DNA of 64,000 nt from contig NZ_JALBWV010000029.1 of the NCBI RefSeq assembly GCF_022678645.1, positions 45,599-109,598 on the forward strand. Direction: 5' to 3'. Source of the stretch: Saccharopolyspora soli (GTDB lineage: Bacteria > Actinomycetota > Actinomycetes > Mycobacteriales > Pseudonocardiaceae). How positions within the stretch are numbered: the stretch's first letter is position 1; the number at the start of each line of letters is the position of its first letter. Positions 40,435 to 49,790 of this stretch are shown here, piece after piece. A program made the position numbers and the translations under genes. The notes under the pieces are model-generated. The model worked only from the letters and a program-made list of their open reading frames with translations, made no database searches and had not been told where the DNA came from.

Positions 40435-41366
40435 TGCGCCACTTGTTGTCCACCGAGGGGTTGGACGCGGCCACCGCGACGAGCCTGCTCGACACCGCCG
40501 ACACCCTGAAGCAGACGCTGCTCGGGCGCGAGGTCAAGAAGCTGCCGACGCTGCGCGGCCGGACAGTGGTGACCTTGTTCTACGAGAACTCCACCCGCAC
40601 CCGGGTGTCCTTCGAGGTCGCCGGGAAGTGGATGAGCGCCGACGTGATCAACGTCTCGGCCAGCAGTTCTTCGGTCGGAAAGGGCGAGTCGCTGCGCGAC
40701 ACCGCGCTGACGCTGGCCGCCGCCGGAGCGGACTGCGTGATCATCCGGCACCCGGCCTCCGGCGCGGCGCACCGGCTGGCCGGTTGGCTGGACGAGGTCG
40801 GCACGCAGGTCATCAACGCGGGCGACGGCATGCACGAGCACCCCACCCAGGCGCTGCTGGACGCCGCGACGTTGCGCGAGCGGCTGGGTGACTTGGCCGG
40901 GCGCCGCATCGCGATCGTCGGCGACCTGCTGCACAGCCGGGTGGCGCGCTCGAACGTGCACCTGCTGCGCACCCTCGGCGCCGAGGTGGTGCTGGTCGCG
41001 CCGCCGACGTTGGTGCCCGTCGGGGCGTCGCACTGGGGCGCGGAGGTCTGCCACGACCTGGACCCGGAGCTGCCGAAGCTGGACGCGGTGATGATGCTGC
41101 GGGTCCAGGCCGAGCGGATGCACGGCGGGTTCTTCCCGTCGGCGCGCGAGTACTCGATCGCCTACGGGCTCAACGAGGCGCGGCTGGGCAGGTTGCCCGA
41201 GCACGCGGTGGTCCTGCACCCCGGTCCGATGCTGCGCGGCATGGAGATCGCGCCAGCGGTGGCCGATTCGCCACGCGCCGCCATCACCCAGCAGGTCAGC
41301 AACGGCGTGCACGTGCGGATGGCGGTGCTCTACCACCTGCTGGCCGGAGAGGAGATCGCAGCATGA
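40434..41366 (+). CDS. pyrB: Aspartate carbamoyltransferase catalytic subunit
   Basis: 310 residues. Joins carbamoyl phosphate to aspartate, the committed step of pyrimidine synthesis. Carbamoyl phosphate loop [12 protein letters not shown], then [14 protein letters not shown], and [11 protein letters not shown] near the C-terminus. No regulatory pyrI is present, as normal in this phylum. ATG 40434 overlaps the pyrR stop (TGATG). Overlaps pyrC at its 3' end. Confidence 0.98.
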   Translation: MRHLLSTEGLDAATATSLLDTADTLKQTLLGREVKKLPTLRGRTVVTLFYENSTRTRVSFEVAGKWMSADVINVSASSSSVGKGESLRDTALTLAAAGADCVIIRHPASGAAHRLAGWLDEVGTQVINAGDGMHEHPTQALLDAATLRERLGDLAGRRIAIVGDLLHSRVARSNVHLLRTLGAEVVLVAPPTLVPVGASHWGAEVCHDLDPELPKLDAVMMLRVQAERMHGGFFPSAREYSIAYGLNEARLGRLPEHAVVLHPGPMLRGMEIAPAVADSPRAAITQQVSNGVHVRMAVLYHLLAGEEIAA

Positions 41367-42661
41367 GCCGGGTGCTGCTGAAGGAGGTCCGCCCGTACGG
41401 TGCGGATGAGCCGGTGGACGTGCTGATCGTCGGCGAGGTCATCGCCGAGATCGGCCCGGATCTCGATGTGGACGCTGACGAGATCGTGCACTCCGGTGGT
41501 GCCGTGGCGCTGCCGGGCTTCGTGGACCTGCACACCCACCTGCGGGAACCGGGCCGGGAGGACGCCGAAACCGTCGAGACGGGTTCGATGGCCGCCGCGC
41601 TCGGTGGCTACACCGCGGTTTTCGCGATGGCCAACACCGACCCGGTCGCCGACAACGCAGTGGTCGTCGAGCACGTGTGGCGCCGGGGCCGCGAGGTCGG
41701 ACTGGTCGACGTGCATCCGGTCGGCGCGGTGACCGTGGGGCTGGCGGGCGAGAAACTGGCCGAGTTGGGCACCATGCGCCGCAGCGCCGCCGAGGTCCGG
41801 GTGTTCTCCGACGACGGCCATTGCGTGCACGACCCGCTGATCATGCGGCGCGCGCTGGAGTACACGAAGTCGTTCGGCGGCCTGATCGCGCAGCACGCCG
41901 AGGAGCCGCGGCTGACCGTCGGCGCGCAGGCGCACGAGGGTGCGAACGCCGCGCGGCTGGGCCTGGCGGGCTGGCCCGCACCGGCCGAGGAAGCGATCGT
42001 CGCCCGCGACTGCCTGCTCGCCGGGCACACCGGCGGCACGCTGCACATCTGCCACGTCTCCACCGAGGGCACCGCCGAGATCCTGCGCTGGTGGAAGTCC
42101 CGCAAGTCCGCGTGCCGGGTGTCGGCCGAGGTCACGCCGCACCACCTGCTGCTCACCGACGACCGGCTGAACAGCTACGACCCGGTCAACAAGGTCAACC
42201 CGCCGCTGCGCACCGACGCCGATGTGCTGGCGCTGCGGCAGGCGCTCGCCGACGGCACCGTGGACTGCGTGGCCACCGACCACGCACCGCACGCCGCGCA
42301 GGACAAGGACTGCGAGTGGTCCGCCGCGAGCCCCGGCATGCTCGGCCTGCAGACCGCGCTCGGCATCGTGGTGCAGACGATGGTGCGTCCCGGCCTGCTG
42401 GACTGGCGGGGCGTGGCGCGGGTGATGAGCGAGCGGCCCGCCGAGATCGCCGGGCTGACCGACCAGGGCCGACCGGTCGCCGCGGGCGAACCGGCGAACT
42501 TGGTGCTGGTCGAACCGGACGCCGAGTGGACGGTGCGCGGCGCGGAACTGGCCAGCCTCGGCGAGAACTCGCCGTTCGAAGGCATGCGGTTGCCCGGCCG
42601 GGTGGTCGCGACGTTGCTGCGCGGACGGCTCACCGCGCACGAAGGCAAGGTGAGGCGCTGA
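41363..42661 (+). CDS. pyrC: Dihydroorotase
   Basis: 432 residues, class I amidohydrolase. Cyclises carbamoyl aspartate to dihydroorotate. Zinc motif [12 protein letters not shown], later metal-binding His residues in QHAEEPRL and ICHVSTEG, and the catalytic Asp in [17 protein letters not shown] 41363 overlaps the pyrB stop by four bases, and its stop overlaps the next gene's ATG. Confidence 0.98.
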   Translation: MSRVLLKEVRPYGADEPVDVLIVGEVIAEIGPDLDVDADEIVHSGGAVALPGFVDLHTHLREPGREDAETVETGSMAAALGGYTAVFAMANTDPVADNAVVVEHVWRRGREVGLVDVHPVGAVTVGLAGEKLAELGTMRRSAAEVRVFSDDGHCVHDPLIMRRALEYTKSFGGLIAQHAEEPRLTVGAQAHEGANAARLGLAGWPAPAEEAIVARDCLLAGHTGGTLHICHVSTEGTAEILRWWKSRKSACRVSAEVTPHHLLLTDDRLNSYDPVNKVNPPLRTDADVLALRQALADGTVDCVATDHAPHAAQDKDCEWSAASPGMLGLQTALGIVVQTMVRPGLLDWRGVARVMSERPAEIAGLTDQGRPVAAGEPANLVLVEPDAEWTVRGAELASLGENSPFEGMRLPGRVVATLLRGRLTAHEGKVRR

Positions 42662-43206
42662 TGGAACGCTTGCTGTGGGTGCTCGGTCTCGTCGCGCTGC
42701 TCGCGCTGGTGTTCTTCGGGATGCGGCGCGGCTGGGTGCACCGGGCCCGTCGACAGGCCGCCGAACTGCCGGACTTCCCGGTGCCGCCTGCCGAGCCGGG
42801 TGAGCAGTTGCTGCCCGCAGCGTCCGGCATGTACGTCGGCACCACCAAGGCGACCGACTGGCAGGACCGCATCGCCGTCGGGGACATCGGCCACCGCGCC
42901 AACGGCACCGCGCACCTGCACGCTTCGGGGCTGCTGCTGCGCCGGACCGGAGCCAGTGCGCTGTGGATCCCGGCGGAGTCCATCGTGGACTGCCGGTTGG
43001 ACCACAAGCTGGCCAACAAGGTGGTGCCCGGTGCCGGACTGGTCGTGGTGACCTGGCGGCTGGGCGATCAACTGCTGGACACCGGGTTCCGCGGCGACGA
43101 CAAGGCAGCGCAAACCGACTGGGTCGAAGCCGTCCGCGCACTGGCGCCCGCCGACGAAGTCGTGAGTGCGAAAACCGGCTGGAGCCGGTTTTCGCACTCA
43201 CGCTAG
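42661..43206 (+). CDS. Membrane protein of the pyr operon, C-terminus from repeat
   Basis: 181 residues: one N-terminal transmembrane helix (about 4-22), a basic stretch, then a PH-like domain (GMYVGTTKATDWQDRIA, LRRTGASALWIPAESIVDC). Homologues usually sit between pyrC and carA in actinobacteria; function unknown. The last 15 or so codons (VVSAKTGWSRFSHSR) are encoded by the hairpin at 43161-43202, and the TAG follows it. The natural end was probably near APADE. carA does not follow here. Confidence 0.8.
   Translation: MERLLWVLGLVALLALVFFGMRRGWVHRARRQAAELPDFPVPPAEPGEQLLPAASGMYVGTTKATDWQDRIAVGDIGHRANGTAHLHASGLLLRRTGASALWIPAESIVDCRLDHKLANKVVPGAGLVVVTWRLGDQLLDTGFRGDDKAAQTDWVEAVRALAPADEVVSAKTGWSRFSHSR
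43161..43202. repeat. Hairpin family member inside a coding end
   Basis: Arms of 19 perfectly paired bases (43161-43179, 43184-43202; arm CGTGAGTGCGAAAACCGGC) with a TGGA loop. The outer sequence matches 25214-25259. It is translated as the tail of the preceding protein, which suggests it arrived after that gene. Confidence 0.8.
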
Positions 43207-43409
43207 ATGCTTGCTTCCGAGGGGGCGGCGGTCATAGGTGTTCAGGATGCGGCCGCCATGGTCGGCATCGGAACTGGTCGCTTGCGCTCGTGTGTTAGCG
43301 TCCCTGACGACTTCTCACCGTAGGGTCCAGCCCTCGCCATCCAGCCTCCTCGTGTCCGGTGACACCGGGAAGGTGGAAGTCACACCAGATCCTGACAAGG
43401 GGTGTGACG

Positions 43410-44417
43410 ATGGGTGCTGCCCAGGCAGCAGATCCGGCTGTGGAAGCCGTCGATCTGGTCAAGACTTATCCGGCGGGCCGGAACAAGCGGCCGGTCACGG
43501 CATTGCGGGGACTGAGCTTCTCCGCGGCGAGGGGGAGCGTCTTCGGGCTGCTTGGCCCGAATGGGGCCGGCAAGTCGACCACGGTGAAGATCCTCTCGGC
43601 GCTCTCAGCCGCCGACTCGGGATCGGCACGCGTGGCTGGAATCGATGTGGTGACGCAGCCCGAGCGGGTGCGCCGGGCGATCGGGTTCGTGTCCCAGAAG
43701 CCCAGCACGGACCCGATGGGCACCGCGACCGAGAACCTGCTGCTCGCCGGGCGCCTCCACGGGATGTCCCGCCGGGATGCCGTGGCGCGGGCCCGTGAGC
43801 TTCTCGACAGGTTCGGCCTGGCCGACGCCGCGAACCGGCTGGTGCAGACGTACTCCGGCGGCATGGCGCGCAAGCTCGACGTCGCTCTCGGCCTGATGCA
43901 CCGCCCCCAGGTGCTCTTCCTCGACGAGCCGACGACGGGGCTCGACCCCCACGCCCGGAGCGAGATGTGGGCCGAGGTCGCCCGGATGGCCGGGGAGGAG
44001 CAGATGGCGGTGCTCCTGACGACGCACTACCTGGAGGAGGCCGACCACCTCGCCGACCGTCTCGCGATCGTCGATCACGGCACCGTGGTCGCTGCGGGCA
44101 CCCCGGATGAGCTCAAAAGCGGCCTGCGTGGCGACGGGGTGCACGTTGAGCTCGCCCAGGCCGACGACAAAGCGCTCCCGGTGCTGCAGACGGTGCCCGA
44201 GTTGCGTGACATCACCATGGCCGGGAGCGCTGTCCGCGGCCGTACCGACGATGGTGCTCGGGCGTTGCGACCCGTGCTTGCTGCGCTCGAGGAAGCGGGC
44301 ATCGCTGTGAGCTCCGCGACGCTCGCCCGGCCCTCGCTCGACGACGTCTACCTCCGGCACACCGGCCGCACTCTCGACGCCGACACGGCCCTGAAGACCC
44401 TGGAGGCGACGAAGTGA
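43410..44417 (+). CDS. ABC transporter ATP-binding protein, DrrA-like
   Basis: 335 residues. Walker A LLGPNGAGKSTT, signature YSGGMARKL, Walker B VLFLDEPTTGLDP, and a C-terminal extension typical of the daunorubicin-resistance (DrrA) subfamily, which powers efflux of drugs or lipids. ATG 43410 has AAGGGG upstream; an earlier open start at 43359 is less likely. Its 3' end overlaps the permease gene (GTGA). The pair interrupts the expected pyrC-carA order and is bounded by hairpins at 43161 and 45285. Confidence 0.9.
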   Translation: MGAAQAADPAVEAVDLVKTYPAGRNKRPVTALRGLSFSAARGSVFGLLGPNGAGKSTTVKILSALSAADSGSARVAGIDVVTQPERVRRAIGFVSQKPSTDPMGTATENLLLAGRLHGMSRRDAVARARELLDRFGLADAANRLVQTYSGGMARKLDVALGLMHRPQVLFLDEPTTGLDPHARSEMWAEVARMAGEEQMAVLLTTHYLEEADHLADRLAIVDHGTVVAAGTPDELKSGLRGDGVHVELAQADDKALPVLQTVPELRDITMAGSAVRGRTDDGARALRPVLAALEEAGIAVSSATLARPSLDDVYLRHTGRTLDADTALKTLEATK

Positions 44418-45232
44418 CCACCGCACCCGCGCGCCTCGCCAGTTCGCGCCCGCTGACCGTGATCATGCACTCCGCGCTCCTGACCGGTCGGCTGCTGCGC
44501 ACTCTGCGGCGGATGCCTACCTTCCTCGTCATCGGCCTCGTGCAGCCGGTGATCTGGCTGCTGCTGTTCGGGCAGCTCTTCCACTCGGTTGTGAACTTGC
44601 CCGGGTTCGCGCACGGCGACGGCGGCTTCCTGCAATTCCTCACGCCGGGCGTGGTGATGATGACCGCGCTGTTCGCGAGCGCGTGGGCAGGAACGACTTA
44701 CCTCCAGGACATCGACCGCGGCGTGATGGACCGGATGCTCACGTCGCCTGCCAGTCGGGGCGCCATGGTGATCGCGACCATGGCCTACCAGGCGATCCAG
44801 ACGCTCATCCAGAGTCTGATCATCGTGGCCATTGCCCTGGTCGCTGGTGCCCGGTTCCCCGGGGGCGTCGCTAGCGTCGGCGTCACACTCCTCGCCGCAG
44901 TGCTGCTGACCCTGATCTTCTCGGCGCTGTCCGACGCCGTCGCCCTGCTGACCCGCCAGCAAGCGACGCTCATCGCGATCTCCCAGTTCACCACGTTGCC
45001 GCTCATGTTCCTAAGCTCGGCCGTGATGGACCTCGGCCTCGCCCCTGGCTGGGTCGATCACGTCGCCGACTACAACCCCATGAAATGGGCGGTCGTTGCG
45101 GCCCGGGGGGCGATGCTCGCCCACACCGACTGGAGCACGGTCTGGGCACACCTGGGGCTGCTCACAGCGGCAGCCCTCGTGATGGGCCTGCTGTCCACAC
45201 GCGCATTCCGCACCTACCGAACGTCGGCCTGA
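44414..45232 (+). CDS. ABC-2 permease, DrrB-like
   Basis: A 272-residue integral membrane protein with about six helices (PTFLVIGLVQPVIWLLLFGQL, MVIATMAYQAIQTLIQSLII, FTTLPLMFLSSAVMDL). ABC-2 motif region LTSPASRGAMVIA. It forms an exporter with the preceding ATPase. GTG 44414 is coupled to it. No biosynthetic cluster is adjacent, so the cargo is unknown. Confidence 0.9.
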   Translation: MTTAPARLASSRPLTVIMHSALLTGRLLRTLRRMPTFLVIGLVQPVIWLLLFGQLFHSVVNLPGFAHGDGGFLQFLTPGVVMMTALFASAWAGTTYLQDIDRGVMDRMLTSPASRGAMVIATMAYQAIQTLIQSLIIVAIALVAGARFPGGVASVGVTLLAAVLLTLIFSALSDAVALLTRQQATLIAISQFTTLPLMFLSSAVMDLGLAPGWVDHVADYNPMKWAVVAARGAMLAHTDWSTVWAHLGLLTAAALVMGLLSTRAFRTYRTSA

Positions 45233-45284
45233 CACAGCCGATCGGGGCCAGGTGACGGCGCGACGGGCCTGCCGGGCACAGGTG

Positions 45285-45316
45285 AGGTGTCCTTGGAAGC
45301 AATCATCTAGGACACC
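45285..45316. repeat. Variant hairpin AGGTGTCCT/AGGACACC
   Basis: AGGTGTCCT (45285-45293) with AGGACACC (45309-45316); the first is preceded by GGTG and the second followed by CCGCCTC. A diverged relative of the GTGAGG hairpins, between the convergent permease and GntR genes. Probable terminator. Confidence 0.5.
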
Positions 45317-45346
45317 CCGCCTCCCGAGGTCCTCGCGAGGACAGCC

Positions 45347-46024
45347 TTAGTGATCCGCGGTGCGTTGGCCGACGCGGTAGGTGCCCGCGGCTCTGATGTG
45401 GTCGATCATGATCCGCTCGGCCTTCGCGCCGTCTCCTGCTTCGAGCGCGTCGAGCAGTTCGGCGTGTGCTTCGAGGTGGCGTCGCGTGTGCTCCGGGTCG
45501 AGCCAGAGCGACGCCTCGGTCGGCACCGGGTAGCTGTTGCGCACCGCGCGGGCGTGTTGGCCGAGGAAGGCCGGGCCGCCGATGTCGGCGATCGCCAGGT
45601 GCAGTTCCTGGCTCTGCTCGCCGAGTCCGTCCCGGTCGCCCTCGACGGCGGCGCGGACCATCGCGTCGTGGCGGATGCGCAGCTGGGCGAGCTGTTCTCC
45701 GGTGATCCGGTCGGCGGCCAGCCGGGCGCCGAGACCTTCGACCACCGCGCGGACGTTGTAGTACTCGAACAGCGCTTCGTCGCTGAGATCGATCACGGTC
45801 GCGCCGTAGTGGCTCTGGTAGCTGACCAGGCGATCGTTCTCCAGGCGCCGCAGGGCTTCCCGTACCGGGGTGATCGACACGCCCAGGCGCTCAGCCAAGG
45901 GAGCGGCCTTCAGCTGGGTGCCACCGGGGATCTGCGCACTGCGGATCTCGCGCAGCAGCACGTGGTAGACGTAGTCCGCCTTGCTCATCGGCGGACGGTT
46001 GGCCGTCGGCTCCGGCATGCCCAT
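45347..46024 (-). CDS. GntR regulator, FadR/FCD type
   Basis: 225 residues: winged helix (PLAERLGVSITPVREALRRLENDRLV) and an FCD ligand domain (VRAVVEGLGARLAADRI, with metal-binding His positions later). FCD regulators typically sense carboxylates such as malate, citrate or their relatives. It is divergent from the CoA-transferase operon and very likely controls it. Start ATG 46024 or ATG 46018. Confidence 0.9.
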   Translation of the reverse strand: MGMPEPTANRPPMSKADYVYHVLLREIRSAQIPGGTQLKAAPLAERLGVSITPVREALRRLENDRLVSYQSHYGATVIDLSDEALFEYYNVRAVVEGLGARLAADRITGEQLAQLRIRHDAMVRAAVEGDRDGLGEQSQELHLAIADIGGPAFLGQHARAVRNSYPVPTEASLWLDPEHTRRHLEAHAELLDALEAGDGAKAERIMIDHIRAAGTYRVGQRTADH

Positions 46025-46083
46025 CCTTCGGCTAGTCGATCTGCGTCGAGTATCCCGTACCGCCTGGTTGCCCGAAGCAGGGC

Positions 46084-46111
46084 TTGACTTACTACATACA
46101 TCTTATAAGTT
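46084..46111 (+). promoter_or_regulatory. Promoter and operator of the CoA-transferase operon
   Basis: TTGACT (46084-46089), 16 bases, TAAGTT (46106-46111). ATG 46120 is eight bases on with no ribosome site, so a leaderless transcript is likely. The -10 overlaps the palindrome CTTATAAG (46102-46109), flanked by ACTTA...TAAGT, a plausible GntR site. Confidence 0.5.
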
Positions 46112-46119
46112 ATCGCGCC

Positions 46120-47307
46120 ATGACGAGTCTTGCCGGGCTTCGGGTGATCGACGCCGCCACGCTGTTCGCCGGACCGTCCGCGGCGATGCTGCTGGGCGAC
46201 TTCGGCGCCGACGTGATCAAGATCGAGCATCCGCGACGAGGCGATCCCGCGCGCGGCCACGGCGTGCTGAAGGACGGCGTTGGGTTGTGGTGGAAGACCC
46301 TCTCGCGCAACAAGCGCACCGCCGCGGTCGACCTGTCCCAATCCGATGGGCAAGCGGTCCTGCGGCGGCTGGCGGAAACCTCCGACGTGCTGATCGAGAA
46401 CTTCCGGCCGGGCACGCTCGAACGCTGGCACCTGGCGCCCGCCGACCTGCTGGAAATCAACCCGCGGCTGATCGTGGCCCGGATGACCGGCTTCGGGCAG
46501 TTCGGTCCGATGGCCGCCCAGCCCGGCTTCGGCACCCTGGCCGAGGCGATGAGCGGCTTCGCCGCCAGCACCGGCGAACCGGACGGCCCGCCGGTGCTGC
46601 CGCCGCTGGCGCTGGCCGACGGCATCGCCGGGCTGGCCATGGCGTACGCGATCATGGTCGCGGTTCGGGCCAGGGAAGGCAGCGGGCACGGCCAGGTCAT
46701 CGACATGGCCATCATCGAGCCGATCCTGGGCCTGCTCGGCCCGCAGATGACCGCGTACCGGGCGCTCGGCGTGGTCCCGAAGCGCACCGGCAACCGCTCG
46801 AACAGCAACGCGCCGCGCAACACCTACCGGACCCGCGACGGCCGCTGGCTGGCGATCTCCACCAGCACCCAGTCGATCGCCGAACGCGTCATGACGTTGG
46901 TGGGACGGCCCGAGATCGCCGAGCAACCCTGGTTCAGCACCGGGGCCGGACGGGTCGCGCACGTCGAGGAGCTGGACGCGGCGGTCGCCTCCTGGATCGC
47001 CGAGCGCGACGCCGACGAGGTGATCGCGGCCTTCACCGAGGCGCAGGCCGCGATCGCGCCGATCTACGACGTCGCCGACATCGCGAAGGACCCGCAGTAC
47101 GCCGCGCTGGGCACGTTCGTCGACCTGCCCGATGAAGAGCTCGGCAGCGTGACTTTGCAGAACGTGCTCTTCCGGCTGTCCGGCACACCGGGTGAGGTCC
47201 GCTGGCCCGGCCCGCCGCTGGGCAAGCACACCGACGAGGTGCTCGCCGAATCCGGTTATGCCGCCGAGCAGATCGAAGAACTGCGCCGGACGGGGGTCGT
47301 GGCATGA
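46120..47307 (+). CDS. Family III CoA-transferase (CaiB/BaiF)
   Basis: 395 residues. Moves CoA between carboxylic acids. LRVIDAATLFAGPSAAMLLGDFGADVIKIEHP opens the Rossmann part, TLSRNKRTAAVDLSQSDGQAVL follows, and Asp167 in LADGIAGLAM is the likely catalytic residue. The next gene is a CitE-like lyase, so the acid activated here is probably cleaved there, as in succinyl-CoA:citramalate CoA-transferase systems. Overlaps the next gene (ATGA). Confidence 0.88.
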   Translation: MTSLAGLRVIDAATLFAGPSAAMLLGDFGADVIKIEHPRRGDPARGHGVLKDGVGLWWKTLSRNKRTAAVDLSQSDGQAVLRRLAETSDVLIENFRPGTLERWHLAPADLLEINPRLIVARMTGFGQFGPMAAQPGFGTLAEAMSGFAASTGEPDGPPVLPPLALADGIAGLAMAYAIMVAVRAREGSGHGQVIDMAIIEPILGLLGPQMTAYRALGVVPKRTGNRSNSNAPRNTYRTRDGRWLAISTSTQSIAERVMTLVGRPEIAEQPWFSTGAGRVAHVEELDAAVASWIAERDADEVIAAFTEAQAAIAPIYDVADIAKDPQYAALGTFVDLPDEELGSVTLQNVLFRLSGTPGEVRWPGPPLGKHTDEVLAESGYAAEQIEELRRTGVVA

Positions 47308-48146
47308 CGACGCCGATCACCTGGCTCTACGTGCCCGGCGACCGCCCGGACCGCTTCGAGAGAGCTGCGGCCAGCGGTGCCGATGTGGTGATCATCGATC
47401 TCGAAGACGCCGTTGATGTGAGCCGGAAGGACCAGGCGCGGGACAACGCCGTGGCGCACCTGGCCGGGACCAGGGGCGGTCCGGAGGTGCACGTTCGGAT
47501 CAACGACCTGGCGACCCAGCGCGGCCGGGCGGACCTGGCGGCCTTCGCCGACGTTGCGGGGTTGGCCGGGGTGCGGCTGCCCAAGGTCGAGTCGCCGACC
47601 GACCTGGATGTCCTCGACGAGGTCTTCGGCGACCGAGCGATGCCCGCGTTCCCACTGCTGGAATCCGCGCGGGGCCTGGCGAACGCGCATGCCATCGCGG
47701 CGCATCCGCGCACCGCCGGGATCGCGTTGGGGGAGCAGGACCTCCTCGCGGAACTGTCCATCGACGAAGCCGCCCTGGACCAGCTGCGCCTGCAAGTCGT
47801 CGTCGCAGCGGCGGCGGCCGGGCTGGGACCGGTGCCGATGTCGGTGTACGCCAACGTCCGGGACGAAGCGGGGCTGCTCGATTCCTGCCGACGCGGCCGA
47901 AGCCTCGGCCTGTTCGGCCGAACCGCGATCCATCCGAGCCAGATCCCGTTGATCCGCAAGGCGTTCCGGCCCACTGAGGCGGAAATCTCCCGTGCTCGGG
48001 ACGTGGTGGAAGCCGCGGCACGGGCCGAAGTCGACGGCGTCGGCGCGCTCGTCCTGCCCGACGGCCGGTTCGTCGACGCCCCCATCGTCGCCAAAGCCCG
48101 CCGCGTTCTCGCGCTGGCCGAGGAGATCTCGCAACACCCCCGGTAA
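47304..48146 (+). CDS. HpcH/HpaI aldolase-citrate lyase family protein (CitE-like)
   Basis: A 280-residue TIM barrel. LYVPGDRPDRFERAAASGAD, VVIIDLEDAV (metal Asp/Glu), VRINDLATQRG, LPKVESPTDLDVL and LFGRTAIHPSQIPLI are classic for CitE and malyl-/citramalyl-CoA lyases. The expected product is acetyl-CoA (or similar) plus pyruvate or glyoxylate. Coupled to the CoA-transferase gene. Free of the other citrate lyase subunits, so not citrate lyase proper. Confidence 0.88.
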   Translation: MTTPITWLYVPGDRPDRFERAAASGADVVIIDLEDAVDVSRKDQARDNAVAHLAGTRGGPEVHVRINDLATQRGRADLAAFADVAGLAGVRLPKVESPTDLDVLDEVFGDRAMPAFPLLESARGLANAHAIAAHPRTAGIALGEQDLLAELSIDEAALDQLRLQVVVAAAAAGLGPVPMSVYANVRDEAGLLDSCRRGRSLGLFGRTAIHPSQIPLIRKAFRPTEAEISRARDVVEAAARAEVDGVGALVLPDGRFVDAPIVAKARRVLALAEEISQHPR

Positions 48147-48178
48147 TCGAACGCTCCACGATCAAAGGAGATCTCGTT

Positions 48179-49522
48179 GTGGGCGTAGCAATATGGGCGC
48201 TGATCTGCTATATCGGCGTGATCGTCGGTTGGAACGCGGTGCTCAAGCGCAACATCGGCGAGGCGATGCTCATCGGGTTCGTGGTGGTCTGCCTCTTCGG
48301 CGGTTCCAACGCGCTCGAACTGGCCTGGGCCGGGCTCGACGACGCGCTTTCCGAAGAGGTGGTCTTCGCCGCGCTGGCCTTCGTCTTCATGGGCTACCTG
48401 ATGACCCGGCTCGGCCTGATCGACCGGCAGGTCACGCTGCTCAACTCGGTGTTCGGCCGACTGCGCGGCGGCTCGGCCTACGTGTCCACGGCCACCGCGG
48501 CGTTGCTCGGCGGCCCGGCCGGGTCGGGCTCCGGAGTCGCCGCCTCGGTCGGCTCGGTCACCATCCCGTGGATGGTCCGGTCCAACTGGCGGCCGGAGCT
48601 GGCCGCGTCGCTGGTGGCCGGGAACGCTGGGCTGGGCATCTCGATCCCGCCGAGCTCGTCGATGTTCCTGCTGCTGGGCTCGGCGGCGGTGGCGCCGGTG
48701 CTCACCGCCGACCAGTTCATCGTCGCCGCGTTCGTCGGCGGGTTGTGGACGGTGCTGCACCGCTTCGTGGTGGTGTTCATCTGGGTCCGCCGGTTCCGGG
48801 TGGACGCCATGGACGCGGCCGACATCGCCCCGTTCCGCGTCGCGCTGCGGCAGGGAGCGGCTTCGCTGCTGGTCTACCTCGGCATCGCGATCCCGGTGCT
48901 GATGACGCTGGACATCGGCGTGCGGTTCCTGGAATCCCGGCTCGGCGACGCCGCCGACGACATCAGCATCGTGGTGTGGATCCCGGTGTTGACCATCATC
49001 GGGACGCTGCTGGTCGGCTGGAAGCGGCTACCGCGCACGGCACGCGGCTGGAGCGAAGTGCTCGGCGACATGGCGCCCCGGTACGCGGTCATCGGCGCGA
49101 CGCTGTTGTTCGCCTTCGCCGCCGCGGCCAGCCTCGGCGAGCTCGGACTGGTCGACCAGCTCACCGCGATCATGAACAACATCCACGCCCCGCTCTGGGT
49201 GATCGTCTCGCTGGTCGGCGTGCTGATCGTGATCATCGCCGCGCCGCTGACCGCCACCGCCACCATCGCCGCCATCGGCGGTGTCGCCTTCAGCGCCCTG
49301 ACCAGCGCAGGTGTCGCACCGGCCGTGGCGGCGACGGTGATCCTGATCTTCGCCTCGACCGAGGGCGCGTCGCCGCCCGGTGCGGCACCGATCTACATCG
49401 CCAGCGGGATCGCCGGGGTCGACCCGGCCCGCACGTTCGTCCGCCTGATCCTCTGGTTCGTGATCCCGACGCTGGTCATCGGCGTGCTGATCGCGACAGG
49501 TGCGTTACCGCTGTTCGTCTAG
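48179..49522 (+). CDS. TRAP-type large permease (DctM-like)
   Basis: 447 residues with about 12 hydrophobic segments. GGPAGSGSGVAASVGSVTIPWM and GNAGLGISIPPSSSMFLLL fit the DctM core; FASTEGASPPGAAPIYIA is near the C-terminus. It imports organic acids driven by an ion gradient. GTG 48179 follows AAAGGAG by nine bases. Third gene of the operon. No periplasmic-type DctP binding protein is encoded in the window. Confidence 0.8.
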   Translation: MGVAIWALICYIGVIVGWNAVLKRNIGEAMLIGFVVVCLFGGSNALELAWAGLDDALSEEVVFAALAFVFMGYLMTRLGLIDRQVTLLNSVFGRLRGGSAYVSTATAALLGGPAGSGSGVAASVGSVTIPWMVRSNWRPELAASLVAGNAGLGISIPPSSSMFLLLGSAAVAPVLTADQFIVAAFVGGLWTVLHRFVVVFIWVRRFRVDAMDAADIAPFRVALRQGAASLLVYLGIAIPVLMTLDIGVRFLESRLGDAADDISIVVWIPVLTIIGTLLVGWKRLPRTARGWSEVLGDMAPRYAVIGATLLFAFAAAASLGELGLVDQLTAIMNNIHAPLWVIVSLVGVLIVIIAAPLTATATIAAIGGVAFSALTSAGVAPAVAATVILIFASTEGASPPGAAPIYIASGIAGVDPARTFVRLILWFVIPTLVIGVLIATGALPLFV

Positions 49523-49534
49523 GAAGGAATTCCC

Positions 49535-49780
49535 ATGCCTGCCGATCTCGCCCGCCGGATCACCATGCCGCTGTTCAAATGCGGACTGGCCATCCTCTTG
49601 CTGCTCGGCATCATCGTCGTCGGTGCCCAGGCGATCGGTGTGCTCACCGGCAACGCCGCGCTGGTCTCCGGAGTCGTCGACGGCCTGGGCAAGGCGATGA
49701 CCATCGCCGCAGGGGTCACCGGCCTGCTCGGCTTCGCCATGTCCTACCTCTTCAAGTGGCAGCAGACCGGGGAGGACTGA
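49535..49780 (+). CDS. Small membrane protein beside the TRAP permease
   Basis: 81 residues with two transmembrane helices (about 15-33 and 54-72). ATG 49535 has GGAAGGA upstream and lies 12 bases after the DctM-like gene. A standard DctQ subunit is about 160 residues with four helices, so this is either a minimal small subunit or an unrelated accessory protein. Probably works with the permease, judged only from position. Confidence 0.7.
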   Translation: MPADLARRITMPLFKCGLAILLLLGIIVVGAQAIGVLTGNAALVSGVVDGLGKAMTIAAGVTGLLGFAMSYLFKWQQTGED

Positions 49781-49790
49781 CGCAGTGGGG

